From contig NZ_CP134145.1 in assembly GCF_031583595.1 (NCBI RefSeq), positions 1,612,001-1,676,000 on the forward strand: a stretch of 64,000 nucleotides of DNA. The letters run 5' to 3'. This document shows, one piece after another, positions 59,506 to 64,000 of this stretch. Every line of letters starts with the position of its first letter. Positions within the stretch are counted from its first letter, which is position 1. Position numbers and translations under genes: made by a program. The notes beneath the pieces are model-generated. The model did no database searches and was not told the DNA's origin. It saw only the letters and a program-made list of their open reading frames with translations. This DNA comes from Thalassotalea psychrophila. Lineage in GTDB: Bacteria; Pseudomonadota; Gammaproteobacteria; Enterobacterales; Alteromonadaceae.

Positions 59506-60594
59506 ATGACTGTAATAGTCCTTTATTGTCGACCAGGTTTTGAGAAAGAATGTGGCGCTGAAATTCAAGAAAAAGCTGCATGGAATGAAGTTTATGGATA
59601 CATCAAAGTATGCAAAAACCAAGGCTTGGTTTATTTCCATCTACATGAGAGTGCAGATGCTGACAAGTTGATTCAAAAGCTGCCATTAGCTCGTTTGATT
59701 TTTGCTCGCCAATGGTTTGCTACGCTTGGTGAAGAAATAGAATTACCAGCATTTAATCGCGTTGAAGCAATAAGTGAAGCATTAGGAACAGACTTTCATT
59801 ATGAAGAAATTCGAATGGAAACACCTGATACTAATGATGGCAAAGAGTTGTCTAAATTTATCCGAAAACTATCGGTGCCACTTAGACAAAATCTACGTAA
59901 ATCAGGTTTGCTTGCTGCAAAAGAGCAGGGCAATGACTCACGCGGCGCAGCAATTTTACACGCATTGTTTATGTCAGGACAGCAAGTGCAATTGGGTTAT
60001 TCCTACGTATCAAACTCGTCAGAGCATGTGATGGGTATACATAGATTAAAATTTCCAGGTGCATCACCAAGTCGCTCTACATTAAAACTTGATGAAGCAT
60101 TTTTATATTTTATTCCTAAAGAAGATCATGAAACACGTCTCGCTGGAGGCTTAAATGCCGTTGATTTAGGCTCTGCGCCTGGTGGCTGGACGTATCAACT
60201 GGTTCGTCGTGGCATGATGGTTAAAGCTATCGATAACGGGCCTATGGATGATGACTTAATGCAAACAGGGCAGGTTAAGCATTATCAGCAAGATGGTTTT
60301 AAATGGCGCCCACGTAAAAAGAATAATTACTGGTTAGTGTGTGACATGATTGAAAATCCAACAAAGGTAGCTAAATTAATGGCTGATTGGGTTGTTGAAG
60401 GTGACTGTAAAGAAGCAATGTTCAATTTGAAATTACCGCCATCTGCAGGTCGTTACCAGCTAGTAATGAAAAACCTACAGATCATTAAAGACAAGTTATC
60501 TGAAAATAGTATCTACTACGAAATGTACGCCAAGCACTTATATTATGACCGTGAAGAAGTGACAGTGCATTTAAGAGTTCTAGGTAATAAGTAA
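59506..60594 (+). CDS. rlmM: 23S rRNA 2'-O-ribose methyltransferase RlmM
   Basis: A 362-aa methyltransferase for C2498 of 23S rRNA. The THUMP-like N-terminal half (VIVLYCRPGFEKECGAEIQE) is followed by a Rossmann SAM domain with AVDLGSAPGGWTYQLVRRG (about residue 218) and VCDMIENPTKV; the conserved Lys is in FNLKLP and the last in VMKNLQ. AGGAAAT precedes the ATG. Confidence 0.95.
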   Translation: MTVIVLYCRPGFEKECGAEIQEKAAWNEVYGYIKVCKNQGLVYFHLHESADADKLIQKLPLARLIFARQWFATLGEEIELPAFNRVEAISEALGTDFHYEEIRMETPDTNDGKELSKFIRKLSVPLRQNLRKSGLLAAKEQGNDSRGAAILHALFMSGQQVQLGYSYVSNSSEHVMGIHRLKFPGASPSRSTLKLDEAFLYFIPKEDHETRLAGGLNAVDLGSAPGGWTYQLVRRGMMVKAIDNGPMDDDLMQTGQVKHYQQDGFKWRPRKKNNYWLVCDMIENPTKVAKLMADWVVEGDCKEAMFNLKLPPSAGRYQLVMKNLQIIKDKLSENSIYYEMYAKHLYYDREEVTVHLRVLGNK

Positions 60595-60613
60595 AACTAG
60601 AGACGAGATTAAT

Positions 60614-60696
60614 AGATACGAGAGACGAAGAGTTTTTTATCGGTATTGTTATTCAGCATCGTTTATAACAATACTGGCTCTTAGTTTCTCGTTTCT
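60614..60696. repeat. Nested palindrome after rlmM
   Basis: Outer arms AGATACGAGAGACGAAGAG (60614-60632) and CTCTTAGTTTCTCGTTTCT (60678-60696) pair with three mismatches. Inner arms GTATTGTTAT (60643-60652) and ATAACAATAC (60665-60674) pair perfectly. The outer arms belong to the AGAAACGAGAAAC-type repeat family of this window. Confidence 0.6.
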
Positions 60697-60701
60697 AAAA
60701 T

Positions 60702-60723
60702 AGGAGCCGTTGGCTCCTTTTTT
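60702..60723. terminator. Terminator between convergent rlmM and isocitrate dehydrogenase genes
   Basis: AGGAGCC, GTT loop, GGCTCCT followed by T residues. It overlaps the last bases of the dehydrogenase stop region. Confidence 0.85.
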
Positions 60724-61729
60724 ATAACCTCTCTAACAACGCTTCGGTGAAGTCCGTAGTGCCATGTTCGCCGCCTAAGTCGCGAGTTGTACGATCGCCA
60801 GACTCAATCACATCAGTAATAGCATTTCTAATGGCTGTTGCCTTATCATTCATGCCCATGTATTCAAGCATTTGAATTGCAGCTAATATTACTGATGTTG
60901 GGTTAGCTAAGTTTTTGCCTGCAATGTCTGGAGCGCTGCCGTGAACCGCTTCAAAAATGGCACAGTCTTTGCCAATGTTCGCACCTGGCGCCATCCCTAA
61001 ACCACCAACTAAACCTGCACATAAGTCAGATATAATATCACCGAACAAGTTAGTTGTTACAATGACGTCAAATTGTTCAGGATTCATGACAAGCTGCATA
61101 CAACAGTTATCTACAATCATTTCTGTTGATTCAATTTCAGGATACCGAGCGGCAACTTCACGAGCTACTTTTAAAAATAAGCCTGAGGTAGACTTCAATA
61201 TGTTCGCTTTATGAACGGCAGTAACCTTTTTGCGACCTTCTTTAATGGCTGTTTGATACGCAAACTCAACTATTCGTTCAGCGCCCTCACGAGTAACTAA
61301 ACTCATTGCTTCTGCTGTTTCACCATCTGCTGATACCGTTTGACCAAGGCCCGAATACATACCTTCGGTATTTTCTCGTATTGTTAAAATATCAATGTGA
61401 TCATAACGCGCACGAGTACCTTTGAATGAAATGACAGGGCGAAGGTTAGCGTATAATTTGAATTTTTTACGAAGAGTAACGTTAATTGATGTGAAGCCTT
61501 CACCAACAGGAGTTGTAAGAGGGCCTTTTAAGCTAATTTTATTTTTTTCAATAAGGCGTAATGTCTCTGTCGGAACTAGTTCACCGTGCTTTTCAAAAGC
61601 CGCTAAACCAGCATCAGCAAACTCGTAATTAAAGTTACAACCAGCTTTATCTAATACTTTAATGCATGAGTCGATAATACTTGGGCCGATGCCATCGCCA
61701 GGAATAACGGTGATCGTTTGCTTAGTCAT
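60722..61729 (-). CDS. NAD-type isocitrate dehydrogenase (isocitrate/isopropylmalate dehydrogenase family)
   Basis: A 335-aa beta-decarboxylating dehydrogenase. VIPGDGIGPSIIDS opens it. GEGFTSINVTLRKKFKLYAN contains the Ser/Asn/Arg substrate set of isocitrate enzymes, with TIRENTEGMYSGLGQ, NLFGDIISDLCAGLVGGLG and HGSAPDIAGKNLANPT after it. The short length and Ser-x-Asn signature favour homo-oligomeric NAD-IDH over LeuB; cofactor choice is inferred. It is transcribed alone, with terminators on both sides. Confidence 0.85.
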   Translation of the reverse strand: MTKQTITVIPGDGIGPSIIDSCIKVLDKAGCNFNYEFADAGLAAFEKHGELVPTETLRLIEKNKISLKGPLTTPVGEGFTSINVTLRKKFKLYANLRPVISFKGTRARYDHIDILTIRENTEGMYSGLGQTVSADGETAEAMSLVTREGAERIVEFAYQTAIKEGRKKVTAVHKANILKSTSGLFLKVAREVAARYPEIESTEMIVDNCCMQLVMNPEQFDVIVTTNLFGDIISDLCAGLVGGLGMAPGANIGKDCAIFEAVHGSAPDIAGKNLANPTSVILAAIQMLEYMGMNDKATAIRNAITDVIESGDRTTRDLGGEHGTTDFTEALLERL

Positions 61730-61786
61730 GAAGGTTGCCTATTAATAATATGTGTTCTAAATAGTGTTTAATTAAACTATGAACAT

Positions 61787-61817
61787 AAAAAAAACGCCAT
61801 TAAAGTGTGGCGTTTTT
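61787..61817 (-). terminator. Rho-independent terminator after the DUF3192 gene
   Basis: ACGCCA (61794-61799) and TGGCGT (61808-61813) pair around an 8-base loop, with A/T-runs on both sides. It ends the minus-strand transcript from the DUF3192 gene. A second, AT-only 12-bp palindrome GAAATTTTAAAT / ATTTAAAATTTC lies at 61918-61953. Confidence 0.8.
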
Positions 61818-61962
61818 ATATCATGGCTCTACTTTCATATCTAGTTGCTTTACTTGTAATAGTCGTTATTTCGGCTAATTTAAAGTCAAACTAGACTAAA
61901 GTATGAGGGGGTACGACGAAATTTTAAATTTAAACAGTTAGATTTAAAATTTCAAATGACAA

Positions 61963-62352
61963 TTACTCAATCGCTTTTAACTGTTTATAATCTGAATATG
62001 CACTGTCGCCGATGCCTACCAAAATATCATCTTTAAATAGAAGCGGGGTGCATTCATCTTGAGTCGTTATGCCATCAGAATGTTTATGTTGGGTTCGAAA
62101 AAACATGACTTGGTAATTGCCGGTGCTAACTTTTTTCGCTTCAGTTAAATCTGGGCTACCAATATCAATAATTATTTTATCAAGGTTGGCACTATCTAGT
62201 TTTAATTTAGCGATATACTGGCGGTTGAAGCCCTCGCGTTCATCCCACTCCATTTTTACCGGAGTATCTTTATAAAAGTGCATTACCGCAGCTGAAAAAA
62301 TAGCATAAATAATAACTGCAATAACAATGCGAGAGACAACTTTGGTGTTCAT
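61963..62352 (-). CDS. DUF3192 family protein
   Basis: A 129-aa protein with an N-terminal TM anchor (residues about 7-26) and the DUF3192 core: IDIGSPDLTEAKKVSTGNYQV, MFFRTQHKHSDGITTQDECT and PLLFKDDILVGIGDSAY. The outside-facing domain resembles SmpA/BamE-like small folds. Function unknown; common in Alteromonadales and Vibrio. Confidence 0.8.
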   Translation of the reverse strand: MNTKVVSRIVIAVIIYAIFSAAVMHFYKDTPVKMEWDEREGFNRQYIAKLKLDSANLDKIIIDIGSPDLTEAKKVSTGNYQVMFFRTQHKHSDGITTQDECTPLLFKDDILVGIGDSAYSDYKQLKAIE

Positions 62353-62458
62353 AACAATCCTTGAAAGATATAGATTATATATATTTTTTTAATTATAAAA
62401 ATGTGATTATAAAGTATCTATAAGATACATGGTTAAAAAATTGTAACAAATTTTTAAT

Positions 62459-62623
62459 TAATACCAATCGGTATAAGTACGTGGTTTATTTCTGAGTGAG
62501 GAAAAATGGATAAATACAAGGCATGAAATTTTATAAGTAGTTATCCTACATAAAAATTTTATAACGCAGTAGTTATTCGTTTTAACCATTCAAAATGATC
62601 AGGTATTTATGCCGGTTGGTATA
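62459..62623. mobile_element. MITE-like element (about 165 bp)
   Basis: The ends are imperfect inverted repeats of about 23 bp: ATACCAATCGGTATAAGTAC at the left, and a right end which on the minus strand reads TATACCAACCGGCATAAATA. Inside are further inverted pieces (AGTAGTTAT near 62540 against its complement near 62568, and AAAATTTTAT runs). There is no open frame. Elements with TATACCAA(T/C)CGG ends are familiar in Alteromonadales genomes. Its right end lies inside the xni reading frame. Confidence 0.75.
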
Positions 62624-63426
62624 ACCTCTTCATGTAAGCGAATATCTTTAAGGTTAAAGCCTAAAGGTATATCTTTTTTCAAATTAAGCAGTTGTTGGCT
62701 TAATTCAAATTGCAATTGAGTATCAGCAAATTTTTTGGCAACCGATTTTTTCAAATCAGTAGCGGCAAGTATAGCTTTTAAAGAGCCGTAAGTATTTAAC
62801 AGCTCTGATGCGGTAACTTGTCCTATACCCGCTACTCCAGGGATCTTATTCGTGGTATCCCCAGTTAACGTCCAAAAGTCGATAAGTTGTGCGGTTTTTA
62901 CATTGAATTTTTGTTGTACATATTCATCATCAAAATAACGTTTTTTGAAGTAATCATAAACTTGTACGTGGTGTCCAAGTAAGGGCAAAAAGCCTTTATC
63001 AGTTGATATTATGGTTGTGTTTTGGCCATTAAGTGCCATTTTTACCGCTAAAGTTGCAATTAAGTCATCAGCTTCATCATGCTCTGACTCCAATGAATCA
63101 ACACCTAATGCTAAAAACCCATCCTGCATATCGGACAAGCTTTCAGCTAGGTGCTCAGGCATTTTCTTTCGACCCTTTTTATAATCGGGAAATATTTTAT
63201 AACGCCAGCACAAACCTTGACAGTCAAATACAGCTAAAGCATGACTTGGCTCATGCTCTTGAATGATTTTTTGTAACGCTTTAGTTGCCGCTGTTTTGGT
63301 GTTGTGGATGATTTGTTGTTTGGTTTTATCTGACAAGTCGCCATTTAACGGGTACAACCGTTCTTGAGCCGCGTATATTCTGCGGATCAAATTCATGGCA
63401 TCAATAAGAACTAAGTGAGCTTGCAT
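62599..63426 (-). CDS. xni: Flap endonuclease Xni (exonuclease IX type)
   Basis: A 275-aa 5' nuclease of the PIN/FEN fold. Motifs: LIDAMNLIRRIYA, AVFDCQGLCWRYKIFPDYKKGRK, the EADDLIATLAVKM acidic patch, STDKGFLPLL and the helix-hairpin-helix GVAGIGQVTASELL. The family ends near the GFNLKDIRL strand. The final VIPTGINT and the TGA are encoded by the right end of the MITE at 62459-62623, so the natural tail has been replaced. It is 27 bp after ppnN, its usual neighbourhood. Confidence 0.92.
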   Translation of the reverse strand: MQAHLVLIDAMNLIRRIYAAQERLYPLNGDLSDKTKQQIIHNTKTAATKALQKIIQEHEPSHALAVFDCQGLCWRYKIFPDYKKGRKKMPEHLAESLSDMQDGFLALGVDSLESEHDEADDLIATLAVKMALNGQNTTIISTDKGFLPLLGHHVQVYDYFKKRYFDDEYVQQKFNVKTAQLIDFWTLTGDTTNKIPGVAGIGQVTASELLNTYGSLKAILAATDLKKSVAKKFADTQLQFELSQQLLNLKKDIPLGFNLKDIRLHEEVIPTGINT

Positions 63427-63453
63427 CGTCTATATTTATTATTTTAGTTATAT

Positions 63454-64000
63454 TTATTCGGAAACGATTTTATAACAAGGCGTATATTTACCTTGTAACT
63501 TCATCCGTCCCTGTTTAACAAAAGATGATAGCAGGTTATCCATGTGAGTCATAATCTCTTTATCGCCAGATATCTCATATGGACCATTTTTTCGAATGCT
63601 TTTAACCCATTCAGGTTTCACATTGCCAGCGACAATACCTGAAAATATTTTACGTAAATTTGCTGCTAACTCATTTACCGGTAAATCCTTATTTAGATTA
63701 ATTTGAGCCATATTTTTATGACTGGGCTCAAAAGGCTGTTGAAATTGAGCTTCGATTTCTAGGGTCCAGTTATAGTGATAGGCATCGCCAACCGCTTTAC
63801 GATAACTAATTACCGAACTTATATGTTCTTTTAAGTATTTAGCTACCGCTTCGGTATCATCAATGATTATGGTATAGAGTTGTTGCGCCTCTGCTCCTAA
63901 AATTTCACCAATAAATGTATCTAATGCTTTAAAATATTGCTCCGCGTCTTTGGGACCGGTGAGAACTATAGGGAGTTTTTGCAGTTTATTTTCCGGATGT
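63454..64000 (-). CDS. ppnN: Nucleotide 5'-monophosphate nucleosidase PpnN (partial, 5' end outside window)
   Basis: The minus strand is open from 64000 to the stop at 63454 without interruption, about 181 codons of the C-terminal part. Residues include LPIVLTGPKD, LGAEAQQLYTIIIDD, GDAYHYNWTLEI, FEPSHKNMAQINLNKDLPV, FSGIVAGNVKPEW, GDKEIMTHMDNLL and the end YTPCYKIVSE. This matches the end of PpnN (YgdH), a LOG-type enzyme cleaving nucleotide monophosphates to base and ribose-5-phosphate, and in E. coli a ppGpp target. An internal ATG at 63711 is not the real start. The catalytic LOG domain lies beyond the window. Confidence 0.92.
   Translation of the reverse strand, partial: HPENKLQKLPIVLTGPKDAEQYFKALDTFIGEILGAEAQQLYTIIIDDTEAVAKYLKEHISSVISYRKAVGDAYHYNWTLEIEAQFQQPFEPSHKNMAQINLNKDLPVNELAANLRKIFSGIVAGNVKPEWVKSIRKNGPYEISGDKEIMTHMDNLLSSFVKQGRMKLQGKYTPCYKIVSE

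Noticed and set aside
63454..63711. Stand-alone 85-aa protein
   Set aside because: The frame continues upstream without a stop to the window edge and the sequence is the C-terminus of PpnN, so the internal ATG is not a start.

Overview
The window is an AT-rich chromosomal segment of a marine gammaproteobacterium. Protein sequences and gene order (lolCDE-DUF2062-comEC-msbA-lpxK; map-rpsB-tsf-pyrH-frr-uppS-cdsA-dxr-rseP-bamA-skp-lpxD-fabZ-lpxA-lpxB-rnhB-dnaE-accA) point to Alteromonadales, most likely Colwelliaceae (Colwellia/Thalassotalea type). That placement is inferred from style and synteny; no 16S gene or tRNA is present. No CRISPR array, prophage or intact insertion sequence was seen.

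Layout. 1-6.7 kb is an accessory edge: a membrane-anchored serine hydrolase, about 1.1 kb of decayed DNA (a scrambled oxidoreductase/Fn3-like pseudogene and REP-like repeats), a large secreted BNR-repeat protein and a broken PepSY-type membrane gene. 6.7-12.5 kb (minus strand) holds isochorismatase, DUF1244, csiV and mfd. 12.6-22.7 kb (plus strand) holds lolCDE, comEC and msbA-lpxK-trm112-like-kdsB, devoted to lipoprotein and LPS export, with a DUF2062 gene on the minus strand. 22.7-24.8 kb is an SOS-type umuDC pair with a LexA-like box at the centre of a 48-bp palindrome, plus an orphan 107-aa gene. 24.9-29.5 kb (minus) holds dapD, glnD and map. 29.98-49.6 kb is the conserved translation and envelope supercluster from rpsB to accA. 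49.8-52.5 kb holds tilS and sstT. 52.8-56.3 kb holds sirB2, a sirB1-like gene, a DUF819 transporter and kdsA. 56.3-57.3 kb holds a small 55-aa gene, an exact 50-bp tandem duplication and a small secreted acidic protein. 57.5-60.6 kb holds a GcvA-like LysR regulator, an alpha/beta hydrolase, DUF423 and rlmM. 60.7-64 kb (minus) holds an NAD-type isocitrate dehydrogenase, a DUF3192 protein, xni (its last codons come from a MITE) and the C-terminal part of ppnN, which runs off the window.

How the genes work together. Most of the window builds the Gram-negative envelope. kdsA and kdsB make and activate Kdo. lpxA, lpxD, lpxB, lpxK and fabZ make lipid A and its acyl chains, and msbA exports it. lolCDE releases lipoproteins. 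bamA, skp and rseP assemble and police outer-membrane proteins. uppS, dxr and cdsA feed undecaprenyl phosphate, isoprenoid and phospholipid synthesis, and csiV supports murein synthesis. Translation (rpsB, tsf, frr, map, tilS, rlmM) and replication or repair (dnaE, rnhB, mfd, umuDC, xni) genes are interleaved.

No clear new multi-gene system was found. The most interesting signals are small: the extended SOS palindrome, the 55-aa gene locus with hairpins and 50-bp repeats, a MITE that wrote the end of xni, inverted DnaA-box-like sites between sstT and sirB2, a chimeric pseudogene, and a family of intergenic AGAAACGAGAAAC-type repeats.
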